Below, piece by piece: positions 15,775-24,475 of a stretch of DNA of 64,000 nucleotides. The DNA is taken from NCBI RefSeq assembly GCF_040546275.1, contig NZ_JBEPNO010000014.1:62001-126000 (forward strand). The letters are read 5' to 3'. The notes under the pieces were generated by a model that saw only the letters and a list, made by a program, of their open reading frames with translations, was not told where the DNA came from and did no database searches. Within the stretch, counting starts at the first letter, position 1; each line of letters opens with the position of its first letter. The DNA comes from Nakamurella sp040546275 (GTDB lineage: Bacteria > Actinomycetota > Actinomycetes > Mycobacteriales > Nakamurellaceae). The translations under genes and the position numbers were made by a program.

Positions 15775-16445
15775 TCTCGGACCCCACCCAGGTCGAGCCG
15801 CCGGTCTCGCCCGCGCCTGCAATCGCGGTCGTCACCGTGCTGGTGGTCGACGATCATCCACTGGTCCGGGCCGGCCTGGCCGGCCTGATCGACGCCACGG
15901 CCGACCTGAGGGTCGTCGGGGCAGCGGCCGGTGGGGAGGAGGCCGTCGGGCGGGCCGTCGAGTTGCAACCGGATGTGGTGCTGATGGATCTGTCGATGCC
16001 GGGTATCGACGGCGTGGAGGCGACCCGCCGGGTGCTCGCATCCTGTCCGACCGTCCGCGTCCTGGTGTTGACCTCCTTCCACGACCACGACCGGGTCTCG
16101 CAGGCGCTGGAAGCCGGCGCGATCGGTTACCTGCTCAAGAATTCCGACCCGGTCGAGCTGCTCTCCGGGATTCGATCGGCGGCGCGTGGCCACAGTCCCC
16201 TCGACCCGCGGGTGGCATCGGCCCTGTTGCCGACGGCGAAGACGAGGCTCAGCGATTCGCTGAGCGGGCGGGAACGTCAGGTGCTCGCACTGATCACGAG
16301 GGGAATGTCGAACCGGCAGATCGGCCGCGAGCTGGGGATCACCGAGCGAACGGTGAAGGTGCACATCGGTCACCTCTTCCGCAGGCTCGGGGTGGCCGAT
16401 CGGACCAGTGCCGCGGTGTGGGCCAAGGACAATCTGCCTCGGTGA
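15771..16445 (+). CDS. NarL/FixJ-type response regulator
   Basis: Response regulator of 224 residues. The receiver domain covers about 21-140, with the acidic pair in VVDDHP, the phosphoacceptor Asp near 73 in LMDLSMPGIDG, the Thr/Ser switch in LVLTSFHD and the Lys in LLKNSDP. A LuxR-type helix-turn-helix closes the protein (LSGRERQVLALITRGMSNRQIGRELGI). The ATG overlaps the kinase stop as ATGA. NarL-type regulators bind inverted repeats as dimers, which fits the palindromic boxes at 13794 and 16451. Confidence 0.95.
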   Translation: MISDPTQVEPPVSPAPAIAVVTVLVVDDHPLVRAGLAGLIDATADLRVVGAAAGGEEAVGRAVELQPDVVLMDLSMPGIDGVEATRRVLASCPTVRVLVLTSFHDHDRVSQALEAGAIGYLLKNSDPVELLSGIRSAARGHSPLDPRVASALLPTAKTRLSDSLSGRERQVLALITRGMSNRQIGRELGITERTVKVHIGHLFRRLGVADRTSAAVWAKDNLPR

Positions 16446-16450
16446 ACGAT

Positions 16451-16470
16451 GGGTACTAGTGCCAAGGTCC
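16451..16470 (+). promoter_or_regulatory. Shared 20-bp palindromic box, copy 2
   Basis: GGGTACTAGTGCCAAGGTCC differs from the box at 13794-13813 at one base, which breaks one position of the palindrome. It lies five bases after the response-regulator stop and 80 bases before the ATG of the secreted 134-residue protein. Confidence 0.65.
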
Positions 16471-16549
16471 GATTGTCGTTGCTACTCAATGTTTTCCATG
16501 ATGGTGTGACCGGCCGATCAGGGCCGTACCACTCTTCCTGGAGGAAACC

Positions 16550-16954
16550 ATGAACCTGTCCCGCCTGACCAGCATCGCCGCGATCTCGCTCGCCGCCGGC
16601 GCTTTCGCCCTCGCCAGTGCCACCCCGGCTGCGGCCAAGGGCGGAGGGGCGGCCGATGTCCGTGCCTCCGGTCACTGCTCGGCAGGAAGTGTCTGGAAGG
16701 CCAAGGCCAAGCCGGACAACGGCCGGATCGAGCTGGAGGTCGAGATCGACACGAACCGCGTCGGCCAGACCTGGGCTGTCGGGATCACCGACAACAACGT
16801 CCGGGTGTTCTCCGGCAGCCGGATCACCAAGGCCCCCAGTGGCTCCTTCGCCGTCGACCTCCTGGTACCGAACCGGGCCGGCACCGACGGTTTCGTCGGG
16901 ACCGCCCGCAACAGCAGAACCGGGGAGACCTGCGTCGCCCGGGTCCGTCTCTGA
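16550..16954 (+). CDS. Small secreted protein, probable target of the adjacent two-component system
   Basis: Protein of 134 residues with a clear signal peptide (SRLTSIAAISLAAGAFALASATPAAA, cleavage near 29). The mature part has two cysteines (SGHCSAGS and GETCVARV) that could form one disulfide, and a beta-rich look (GRIELEVEIDTNRVGQTWAVGITDN). GGAGG lies six bases before the ATG. I do not recognise a characterised family. The upstream box and position directly behind the response regulator suggest it is a regulon member. A strong terminator follows. Confidence 0.75.
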   Translation: MNLSRLTSIAAISLAAGAFALASATPAAAKGGGAADVRASGHCSAGSVWKAKAKPDNGRIELEVEIDTNRVGQTWAVGITDNNVRVFSGSRITKAPSGSFAVDLLVPNRAGTDGFVGTARNSRTGETCVARVRL

Positions 16955-16978
16955 TCGGTTGACCACGCAGCTTGCCGG

Positions 16979-17012
16979 CGGCCGGTGCAATCCCTCGGGA
17001 TTGCACCGGCCG
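16979..17012. terminator. Strong hairpin between convergent genes
   Basis: A near-perfect stem of about 16 bp, with arms CGGCCGGTGCAATCCC and GGGATTGCACCGGCCG and a two-base tip, is followed by a short GTTTCC. It separates the secreted-protein gene from the convergent SDR gene and would serve mainly the plus strand. Confidence 0.75.
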
Positions 17013-17071
17013 TTTCCGTGTGCGGAAGGCGTCGTTGCCGCCGGCCGCCCGTTCGTCGCGTCGGGCGGTCT

Positions 17072-18019
17072 TCAGGCGGACGCGGCAGGCAGGTCGTACG
17101 TCACGCCCGTCAATCTCTCCGAAACTTCCCACAGCCGCCGCGCGGTCTGAAGATCCGTCGCCGACGGAATCGGCTGCACCACAGTGGGATAGCCCTTCAT
17201 CTCGCCGCGGCCGTCCGGCCCGAAGAACTGCCCGCCCAATGCATCGGGAGACGTCGCTCCGTACAGCTCGGGCAGGGCACCCTTCTCCACGCTCTGCGCC
17301 ACCACCACATTGCCGATCCGGCCCAGGATCTTCATCAGTCCGGTGGGTCCCGCCGTCTGCAGGTTGGTGGCCGAGTAGCCGGGATGGGCCAGCACACTGC
17401 GGATCGGCGATCCGGCGGCACGCAACCGACGGTCCAGCTCGAGCCCGAACAGTACGTTGGCGAATTTGGACTGGGCGTAGAAGTGGCTCGCCGAGTACGA
17501 GCGTTCGCCGGTCAGGTCGTCGAAGTGGATGCTGCCGCGCTTGTGAAGGGACGAACTGACCGTCACCACCCGACTGTCACCGTGTGGATCGTGAAACAGG
17601 TCCAGCAGCAGGCCGGTGAGGGCGAAATGCCCGAGATGGTTGCCCGCGAACTGGGTCTCGTTGCCCTGCGGGCTCAGCGAACGCGGCGGCATCATCACGC
17701 CGGCATTGTTGATCAGCACATCCAGGTTCACCGCGTCGGTGTGCAGGGCCTCGGAGAAGCGGCGCACCGAGTCCAGGTCGGCGAGGTCGAGCAGGCGGAC
17801 CTCGACATCGGCGGCCGGCTGTCGGCCCCGGATCCGGGCGACTGCGGCGCGGCCCTTGGCCTCGTTCCGGACCGCGAGGATCACGGTGGCACCGTGCCTC
17901 GCAAGGCTCTCGGTAGCGGCGAGTCCGAGGCCGCTGTTGGCGCCCGTCACGATCACCGTCCGGCCGGTCTGGTCGGGGATGTCGTCCGAGGTCCAGCGCT
18001 GTTCGCTCACACAATCCAC
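17072..18019 (-). CDS. Short-chain dehydrogenase/reductase (retinol dehydrogenase-like)
   Basis: NAD(P)-dependent oxidoreductase of 315 residues. The cofactor motif TGANSGLG is near 25-32, NNAG is near 108, the catalytic Ser is in VTVSSSLH and the YxxxK in YAQSKFAN. The C-terminal extension after LAHPGYSATNLQT is typical of the WWOX/retinol-dehydrogenase-like subgroup that is abundant in actinobacteria. The GTG at 18019 was used; another GTG at 18010 is possible. It is divergent from a MarR gene, which probably controls it. The substrate is unknown. Confidence 0.87.
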   Translation of the reverse strand: MDCVSEQRWTSDDIPDQTGRTVIVTGANSGLGLAATESLARHGATVILAVRNEAKGRAAVARIRGRQPAADVEVRLLDLADLDSVRRFSEALHTDAVNLDVLINNAGVMMPPRSLSPQGNETQFAGNHLGHFALTGLLLDLFHDPHGDSRVVTVSSSLHKRGSIHFDDLTGERSYSASHFYAQSKFANVLFGLELDRRLRAAGSPIRSVLAHPGYSATNLQTAGPTGLMKILGRIGNVVVAQSVEKGALPELYGATSPDALGGQFFGPDGRGEMKGYPTVVQPIPSATDLQTARRLWEVSERLTGVTYDLPAASA

Positions 18020-18072
18020 TATGCCCCTCCGGATGAATCTCCAGAGTGCTTCGCCCAGCTACATAGGCAAGT

Positions 18073-18084
18073 GATATAAATATC
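18073..18084. promoter_or_regulatory. AT-rich operator/promoter of the marR gene
   Basis: GATAT-AA-ATATC is a perfect 5-bp inverted repeat ending two bases before the GTG start. It contains TATAAA at 18075-18080, correctly placed for a -10 box of a leaderless transcript. It stands out from the GC-rich surroundings. Autorepression by the MarR protein at this site is likely. Confidence 0.55.
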
Positions 18085-18086
18085 GG

Positions 18087-18524
18087 GTGCCAACCTCGCT
18101 CCTGACTGACGAGCAGCGGGCCACCGTCGACGGTCTCGACCGGATCCTCACCTGGGCCCGCCGCATCAAGCCCGTCCAGGGCATCTCGGCCAGCACGTTC
18201 ACCACACTCGACACCCTGGCCTTCGCCGGCCCGATGCGGATCAGCGAGCTCGCCGACCGGGAGGGCATCACCCAGCCCGGCATGACCGGATTGATCAATC
18301 GGCTCGAGGGTGAAGGGCTGGCCCGCCGCGCCTCGGACCCGACAGATGGCCGTGCGTCGCTGGTCTCGGTGACCGAGGCGGGCCTGAAGGTGCTGGCCGA
18401 CCGGCGATCGGGCCGCTCGGAACTACTGGCCACCCGGATCGGTCAGCTCACGGCCGCCGATCAGGCCGCACTGTTCGCGGCGCTACCGGCCATCGCGAAC
18501 CTGACCTCCGACCTACCGACCTGA
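18087..18524 (+). CDS. MarR family transcriptional regulator
   Basis: Winged-helix regulator of 145 residues. The recognition region is MRISELADREGITQPGMTGLINRLEGEGLARR, followed by the wing DPTDGRASLVSVTEAG. It starts at GTG with no Shine-Dalgarno sequence. It sits between a divergent SDR gene and a downstream MFS exporter gene, the common arrangement for a regulator that responds to a small toxic ligand and derepresses both. The ligand is unknown. Confidence 0.93.
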   Translation: MPTSLLTDEQRATVDGLDRILTWARRIKPVQGISASTFTTLDTLAFAGPMRISELADREGITQPGMTGLINRLEGEGLARRASDPTDGRASLVSVTEAGLKVLADRRSGRSELLATRIGQLTAADQAALFAALPAIANLTSDLPT

Positions 18525-18582
18525 CGCGATCGGGCGCCGACCGCCTCACGTCCATTCGAACCACTCCACATCGAGGTACACC

Positions 18583-19929
18583 ATGAGCTCCGCATCATCA
18601 ACACCGCAGCAGAAGTCATTGCAGCAGCAGTCACCGCAGCAGAAGTCACCCCGGCCGCAGTCACCGCACAGCAAGCCCACCGCCAGTCCGTTCAAGCAAC
18701 CTCGCGCCGTGTGGGCGGTCGCGTTCGCCTGTGTCGTCTCGTTCATGGGCATCGGTCTGGTCGACCCGATCCTGAAGACGCTGGCCGGCCAGCTTGACGC
18801 CAGCGCGTCCCAGGTTGAATTGCTGTTCACCAGCTACCTGGTGGTGACGGCGGTGGCCATGCTGGTGACGGGATGGATCTCCAGCCGCATCGGCGCCAAG
18901 AAGGCACTCATCGCCGGCCTGAGCATCATCGTGATCTTCGCCGCTCTCGCCGGTTCCTCCGGCAGCATCGGCGAGATCGTCGGCTTCCGGGCCGGTTGGG
19001 GGCTGGGCAACGCCCTTTTCATCGCGACCTCGCTAGCGGTGATCGTCAGTGCGGCAACCGGCGGGTTCTCCGGCGCCATCATCCTGTACGAGACGGCGCT
19101 GGGCATCGGGATCGCTCTCGGGCCGCTCCTGGGCGGCGTGCTGGGCAACATCAGTTGGCGTGGGCCGTTCTTCGGGGTGTCCGTCCTGATGCTGATCGCC
19201 CTGATCGCCACCATCTTCCTGCTGCCGAAGACGCCGGTGCCGGAGCACAAGCAACGGTTGTCCGAACCGCTGGCCGCCCTGAAGCACCGCAGCCTGGCCA
19301 CCACGAGCATCACCGGTCTGCTCTACAACTGGGGCTTCTTCACGCTGCTGGGCTACTCGCCGTTCCTGATGGGCATCAACTCACCGATCAAGCTGGGCCT
19401 GGTCTTCTTCGCCTGGGGCGTGCTGGTCGCACTGTTCGCGGTGTTCGGCGCCCCCGGTCTCCGTCGCCGCTTCGGGACTCCGCGGACGCTCTACGTCAAC
19501 TTCGCCCTGATGGCGATCGACCTGGCCGTCATCGGGCTGTTCCCGCACAGCCCGACCACCGTCATCGTCGCGGTGATCATCGCCGGTGCGTTCATCGGCG
19601 TGAACAACACCCTGGTCACCACCGCGGTGATGAGCATCGCCCCGGTCGAGCGGTCGGTGGCTTCGGCGACCTACGGCTTCGTCCGCTTCATCGGTGGCGG
19701 CCTGGCGCCCTTCGTGGCCGGCCAGCTCGCCGAGCACCTCAACGACCACATCCCGTTCCTGCTCGGCGCCGGCGCCGTGCTGCTGGCCGCCGTGGTGCTG
19801 AGCACCGTGCACCGCGCGCTCGACGCCGCCGACCGCGGTGAGGTCGAGCAGCCGGAGCTCACCGAGTTGGACGAGGTGGAGGACGACGACGCCATTCCGG
19901 AAGCGCTGACCGTCGGCAACGCCGACTGA
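18583..19929 (+). CDS. MFS transporter, drug-efflux type
   Basis: Major facilitator of 448 residues with about 12 membrane segments between residues 40 and 415. TM1 holds VAFACVVSFMGIGLVDPIL, and the A-motif-like loop is GWISSRIGAKKALI. The first 35 residues are a Gln/Ser/Pro-rich repeat (QQ-S-P-Q-QK-S-P) encoded by imperfect DNA repeats. The acidic C-terminal tail is cytoplasmic. It lies 58 bases after the MarR gene and is probably induced with it. The substrates are unknown. Confidence 0.9.
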   Translation: MSSASSTPQQKSLQQQSPQQKSPRPQSPHSKPTASPFKQPRAVWAVAFACVVSFMGIGLVDPILKTLAGQLDASASQVELLFTSYLVVTAVAMLVTGWISSRIGAKKALIAGLSIIVIFAALAGSSGSIGEIVGFRAGWGLGNALFIATSLAVIVSAATGGFSGAIILYETALGIGIALGPLLGGVLGNISWRGPFFGVSVLMLIALIATIFLLPKTPVPEHKQRLSEPLAALKHRSLATTSITGLLYNWGFFTLLGYSPFLMGINSPIKLGLVFFAWGVLVALFAVFGAPGLRRRFGTPRTLYVNFALMAIDLAVIGLFPHSPTTVIVAVIIAGAFIGVNNTLVTTAVMSIAPVERSVASATYGFVRFIGGGLAPFVAGQLAEHLNDHIPFLLGAGAVLLAAVVLSTVHRALDAADRGEVEQPELTELDEVEDDDAIPEALTVGNAD

Positions 19930-19977
19930 GATCGGTAGGACCGGTCGAACGAGCGCAACGGCCGGGATCGAGAAGCC

Positions 19978-21129
19978 TCAGATCGCCCACCGGGCCTGCA
20001 CCGCAGCGGGTTTGCGGAACACCAGCCCGGTAGGGGCGCTCGTTCGGTCCACGTCCAGTTCGACTCCGGGGAGCGCCAGGATCGCCGGCGCAGCCTGACT
20101 GGCCTGCAGTCTCGCGACATGCAGACCCAGGCAGACGTGCGGCCCCTGGGCGAAGGCCAACTGCCTGCGCAGGTTGGGCCGATGTAGATCGAACCGGTCC
20201 GGTTCGGCGAACACGGCCGGGTCGCGGTTCGCGCCGGCCAGTGACACCACGACCAGATCACCGCCCCGGACGTGCGCGCCGCCGACCGAAACAGCCTCGG
20301 CGGCATAACGATCCACGACGGCGGCTGCCGGTTCCAGTCGCAAGGACTCCTCGATGGCCGCGTCGATCAAAGCAGGATTCGAGCGGATCTCGGAGGCCGA
20401 CTCGGGATCGGTCAACAGGTGCAGCAGGAGGTTCGCGACCATGCCCTCGGTGGTCTCGATACCGCCGAACAACAGCACCGCCGTGTTGGCGAGCAGCTCC
20501 GTCATCGTGAGAGAGCCAGCTGCCGATGCGATCTCGCCGAGAAATCCGGTGCCGGTGGAGATCGTCCGGCGGATCGCTTCGCTCAGGTCTGCGTATGCCC
20601 GGCGGCCGACATCCGGGATCGGCTGGCCCGCAGTCAGTTCGGCCACCGCCTCGACGATGCCGGCGTACCAGCCGAGCAGTTCGTCCACCGGGAGTTCCTG
20701 CAAGCCGAGCGCCAGTTGCATGCAGGCGGTGGCCAGGGGTGCAGCCAGCGCCGTCCGGAGCTCGGCCGATCCCGCCGGCCGGAAGCCGGAGACCAGTCGC
20801 GCCGTCTCGGACTCCACGAACTCGGCGAACCAGGCACGTGAGGCCCGCGGCGTGAACGGCGCGAGAAACGGCTGCCGGTGCCGGGTGTGCTCGGCTCCGT
20901 CGGTGGACAGCATGCTGGGTCCGACCACCTGCCCGGTGGTGAATCGGGGATCGTCGACGGTGAACGCCTCCGCATCGCGCATGACGTCGAGGGCCAGCGC
21001 ATGTCCGACCACCATCCAACCGCCGAGCGACTCCACCCACCCGATCGGGCCCCGCTCGCGGATCTGCGCGAGCGACGGATGAGGGTCCAGCGTCAGGGTG
21101 CCGATGGACGGTGGGACCGACAGTGTCAT
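19978..21129 (-). CDS. Cytochrome P450
   Basis: Soluble bacterial P450 of 383 residues. The I-helix is LLFGGIETTEG, with the usual acid-alcohol pair as E-T. The K-helix ExxR is in EESLR and the heme motif is FAQGPHVCLG with the thiolate Cys near 333. The substrate is unknown. Redox partners are not adjacent; the ferredoxin at 50 kb is distant. The start ATG is the last of a series of ATGA motifs in an 8-bp tandem array that links it to the upstream membrane-protein gene, so the two are probably translated in tandem. Confidence 0.94.
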   Translation of the reverse strand: MTLSVPPSIGTLTLDPHPSLAQIRERGPIGWVESLGGWMVVGHALALDVMRDAEAFTVDDPRFTTGQVVGPSMLSTDGAEHTRHRQPFLAPFTPRASRAWFAEFVESETARLVSGFRPAGSAELRTALAAPLATACMQLALGLQELPVDELLGWYAGIVEAVAELTAGQPIPDVGRRAYADLSEAIRRTISTGTGFLGEIASAAGSLTMTELLANTAVLLFGGIETTEGMVANLLLHLLTDPESASEIRSNPALIDAAIEESLRLEPAAAVVDRYAAEAVSVGGAHVRGGDLVVVSLAGANRDPAVFAEPDRFDLHRPNLRRQLAFAQGPHVCLGLHVARLQASQAAPAILALPGVELDVDRTSAPTGLVFRKPAAVQARWAI

Positions 21130-21188
21130 CTGGTGTTCTTGGTCATCTGGTCATCTGGTCATCTGGTCGTCTGGTCATCTGGCGATCT
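21125..21188. repeat. 8-bp tandem array forming a chain of ATGA stop/start overlaps
   Basis: About eight units of GGTCATCT, some with mismatches, run from the P450 start codon to the stop region of the upstream membrane-protein gene. On the minus strand each perfect unit reads ATGACCAG, so four ATGA motifs precede the P450 ATGA. The first is the stop of the upstream gene. Every mini-frame started at one ATG ends on a TGA inside a later ATGA. The last one, six codons, ends on the P450 start itself. Confidence 0.8.
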
Positions 21189-22977
21189 TGCAGACGTAGA
21201 CGTCGCTGACCCGACGGGGTACGCACCCGCCGATCTCGGTCAGGGCGTCGACGACGGCCGGGACGTGGGCGACCTGGTCGGTGACCACGACGTAGTCGCC
21301 GACCGAGGTGAGCACACTGTGCCGGGCCGCCGTCGTCTCGGCCGTGGTCGGCGCCGTCCCGCTCTCGCCGATCTGCTGGAGAAGCTTTCCGTAGGCGGGG
21401 ATCTCACCGCGGTAGGTCGGGAAGCCGTCTCGGCTGAAGAAGCTGTAGCCGCCGATGATCGAGAACCGCATCTCCGCATCGATCTGCCACTTCATCACGG
21501 CCGCCGCGCCGTTGGGCGTCTCGGCCTGGGGCAGTGCCAGCACCACGGAGCCGCTCCCGAGGGTGTCGACCGCGGAGGAGGTGAAGAACTGCGGGGTCGC
21601 GATATCGAGGCGGTCGTTGCGTCCGGCCGGCCACCAGGCGACCAGGGCCAGCGCGAGGACCACGTAGCCACCCAACCGCAGGCGGCGAGCCGCCGCGGCG
21701 CCTACCGTGCTCCCTGCGCGAGGGAGCGCCGCGATCCCGAACGCCAGGATGGTCGCGACCAGCAGCAGGGTGAGGACGCTGAACCTGGCCGGCACCAGGG
21801 TTTCCAGCACCGGGACGCGGCTCAGGAACAGCCACGGCATCGGTACGTAGGTCTGCCAGCCGTTGAAGCGCACCGACGTGCCAAGGCTCAATGCACATGC
21901 GATGCCAGCAGTGCTACCCAGCCAGAACACCAGGCGCCGGTGGTTCGTCCGGTAGAGCAGCACCAAGGCTCCGACGGTGGCCACGAACCCGAAGATGCCG
22001 AGATAGCCGGTGTTCTCGATACCGTTGCCGGCAAATCCGCTGCCGTCGGCCGGACCGGTCCCGGCCGAGAAGTACTGGCTCCGGCTCGGGCGCAGGGTCC
22101 ACGTCAGGTCGATGACGGTGCTGGAGTGGATGCCCTCGTGGATGACGAGCGGGCCGAGGAACTGGTAGGCCAGGGCCGGGCCGCAGAGCACGAACGCGAT
22201 GCCGGCGGCCCAACCGGCGGACTTCAGGATCTTCGCCCGCCGTTGGCGGATCTCGTCGCCGTACTTCAAGCACAACGCGACGAGCGAGAGCGCCGCGATG
22301 ACGGCGGCGATCGCCACGACCTCCTCGGAGATCAGCATCACCACGGCGACCACCACCCCGAGCGGCCAGCCCAGGCGCCGCCAGCTGAGGTGCTCCGCGG
22401 TCACCATGCGGTAGCCGTAGTACAGGATCAGCGGCAGGAAGGCGGAGCCGAGCGTCAGGTGGACATGTCCTTGCTGCGCGGCGTAGAACGGTCCGAATCC
22501 GTAGACGGTGGCGCCGACCGCGGCGCCCAGCAGACTCCCGGTCATCCGGTGGAGCACCCAGTAGGTCAGCGAGGCCGCCAGCAGGGGAGCGGCGATCATC
22601 AGCAGCGCCACCGAGGTGGTGGCGCCGAGGCTCGCGGTGATCGGCGTCATCAGGAGGGCGGGCAGGATGATCGCGGTGTTCCACATGACGTTCAGGCCGG
22701 TCGGCGCGTTCATCGCGGTGGTGAAGAACGGGTTCTCGCCGTGCCAGATCGAGACCTGGATCTCCTTGAAGTACCAGGAGTAGAGGACCGAGTCGGCCCC
22801 GCCGGGCAACGGTCCGTTGAGGTCCCGCAGCAACGGCCCGAACAGCACGAACAGCAGCACCACCCAGATCGGGACCGGAATGGCGGCGAGCAGCCGTCGG
22901 CGCATCCGCCCGCCGGTCGGACGCGGGCCGGCGGACGGCCAGTCCGGCTTCGGCACGTCGGAGAGCGAGAGTTTCAC
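21175..22977 (-). CDS. Large polytopic membrane protein, GT-C glycosyltransferase-like
   Basis: Membrane protein of about 600 residues with ten or more hydrophobic segments and a soluble C-terminal domain of roughly 130 residues. The first periplasmic loop, GGADSVLYSWYFKEIQVSIW, has an acidic residue just after TM1, as in GT-C glycosyltransferases that use lipid-linked sugars. The GTG at 22977 was chosen because AAGGA lies upstream and residues before it lack family character. Its partner is the P450 downstream, connected by the 8-bp array. The true activity is unknown; a YfhO-like or arabinosyl/mannosyl-transfer role is possible. Confidence 0.65.
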   Translation of the reverse strand: MKLSLSDVPKPDWPSAGPRPTGGRMRRRLLAAIPVPIWVVLLFVLFGPLLRDLNGPLPGGADSVLYSWYFKEIQVSIWHGENPFFTTAMNAPTGLNVMWNTAIILPALLMTPITASLGATTSVALLMIAAPLLAASLTYWVLHRMTGSLLGAAVGATVYGFGPFYAAQQGHVHLTLGSAFLPLILYYGYRMVTAEHLSWRRLGWPLGVVVAVVMLISEEVVAIAAVIAALSLVALCLKYGDEIRQRRAKILKSAGWAAGIAFVLCGPALAYQFLGPLVIHEGIHSSTVIDLTWTLRPSRSQYFSAGTGPADGSGFAGNGIENTGYLGIFGFVATVGALVLLYRTNHRRLVFWLGSTAGIACALSLGTSVRFNGWQTYVPMPWLFLSRVPVLETLVPARFSVLTLLLVATILAFGIAALPRAGSTVGAAAARRLRLGGYVVLALALVAWWPAGRNDRLDIATPQFFTSSAVDTLGSGSVVLALPQAETPNGAAAVMKWQIDAEMRFSIIGGYSFFSRDGFPTYRGEIPAYGKLLQQIGESGTAPTTAETTAARHSVLTSVGDYVVVTDQVAHVPAVVDALTEIGGCVPRRVSDVYVCKIAR

Positions 22978-23224
22978 GGGTGTCCTTGGCGGGGTCCGGA
23001 GCGGTACCGGGTCCGGGCGCCCCAATGGGTCGGGCACGTGGTGGTCGGTCGAGGGCGTTCCGCGCCGTTGAACGCGTGCAGTACAGGAGTCGGATCGAAG
23101 TGAGATCGTATCCCGGGGGAAACGGTCGACCGGTCGATCCGCCCGTTCGCGGCTTCGACCGGAGCCCCGCGGTCCCGCCCGTAACATCATTCGGACAGCC
23201 AGTCCCGGGAGGTCGGAAACAGCC

Positions 23225-24475
23225 GTGTTCACTGCCGCACCGGCCAGGCTGGTGCACTCCCGATGGGCGCCGTGGGCGCTCCTGGCGCTGAGTGTGGCCG
23301 CCCGCGTGGTGGCAACCCTCCTCGGTCCCGAGCCGTTCAACATGATCGACCTCAAGGTCTACGTCGAGGGTGCCCAGCACCTCACCGACGGCACCCTCTA
23401 CGACTTCCTGTCGGGCGCCAGCAAGCTGCCTTTCACCTATCCGCCGTTCTCGGCGCTGCTCTTCACACCGCTGTCCTGGCTGCCGTGGACGCTGACCAGG
23501 ATCCTCTGGCAGCTGGGCATCCTGGCCTCGCTGCCGGCGATCATCTACCTGACGCTCCGACTGCTCGGGCGGGCCGGCCGGTCTGCTGTCCGACCCCTCG
23601 AGTCGCTGCGCGGAGTCCTGATCACCGGTGCGGCGCTGGCGTTCTGGCTGGAGCCGGTCGGCACGACGGTCAACTACGGCCAGATCAACCTGTTCCTGGC
23701 GCTGCTGATCCTGGGCGGGGCCGTCGCAGCCAAGGACTGGCTGGCCGGTGCGGGAGTGGGCCTGGCCGCTGGGATCAAGCTGATCCCGGCCATCACCGGC
23801 CTGTACTACCTACTGCAGCGGCGGTTCGCCGTCCTGGTCTGGTCGGTGTTGGTGTTCGCCGGAACCGTCGCCGTGATGTTCGTCTTCATCGGGTCGGAGA
23901 CCACCCGATTTTTCACCACCTTGATCTTCGACCCGAGCCGCACGGGGCCGGTGTTCTCGGCCATCAACCAGTCCTGGCGGGGAGTGCTGTACCGGTTCGC
24001 CGGCCATGACGTCACCGGGCTCTGGCTCGCTGCCTGTGTGGTCACGGTCGGGCTGGGCGGGTGGGCGGCGCTGGCGGCCGCGCGGGCGGGCGACCGGGCG
24101 GGATCTTTGCTGGCCGTGCAGTTCACCGGCCTGCTGGTGTCGCCGATCTCCTGGTCGCACCACTGGGTGTGGGTGCTGCCGTTGCTGGTGTGGGGACTGT
24201 TCGGACCGGCCCGCGCCCATCGCGCGGTGCGAGGCGTGGTGATCGCCTGGTCCGTCGCCGCGTACAGCTATCTGATCCCCATCCTGGTCGCCGTCCAGGG
24301 CAGCCCGCCGGTGGTGGCGCGCCCGGCCTGGCAGACCTGGGCGGCCTCTGCCTACGTGGTGCTGGGCATGCTGACGCTGCTGGTGATCGCGCTGGTCAGC
24401 CGGGTGGTGGCTGCGGCCCGACCCGAAATCTCGTACACTTTCAACCTGACACGGGAGTCCGGTGCGCCGGGCTGA
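23225..24475 (+). CDS. GT87-family (DUF2029) polyprenol-phosphate mannosyltransferase-like protein
   Basis: Membrane glycosyltransferase of 416 residues with about ten membrane segments. The first external loop carries FNMIDLKVYVEGAQHL, with the catalytic Asp expected in this position. PFTYPPFSALLF and LAAGIKLIPAI are family hallmarks. Mycobacterial PimE belongs to this group and adds mannose to phosphatidylinositol mannosides from polyprenol-phosphate mannose. It diverges from the other large membrane-protein gene across a 247-base gap. The TPP riboswitch begins just before its stop codon. The exact acceptor is not predictable. Confidence 0.8.
   Translation: MFTAAPARLVHSRWAPWALLALSVAARVVATLLGPEPFNMIDLKVYVEGAQHLTDGTLYDFLSGASKLPFTYPPFSALLFTPLSWLPWTLTRILWQLGILASLPAIIYLTLRLLGRAGRSAVRPLESLRGVLITGAALAFWLEPVGTTVNYGQINLFLALLILGGAVAAKDWLAGAGVGLAAGIKLIPAITGLYYLLQRRFAVLVWSVLVFAGTVAVMFVFIGSETTRFFTTLIFDPSRTGPVFSAINQSWRGVLYRFAGHDVTGLWLAACVVTVGLGGWAALAAARAGDRAGSLLAVQFTGLLVSPISWSHHWVWVLPLLVWGLFGPARAHRAVRGVVIAWSVAAYSYLIPILVAVQGSPPVVARPAWQTWAASAYVVLGMLTLLVIALVSRVVAAARPEISYTFNLTRESGAPG

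Noticed and set aside
20878..23103. A 741-codon plus-strand open frame opposite the P450 and membrane-protein genes
   Set aside because: The composition is rich in His/Gln/Arg/Asp with no domain. The opposite-strand proteins have clear motifs and membrane segments.
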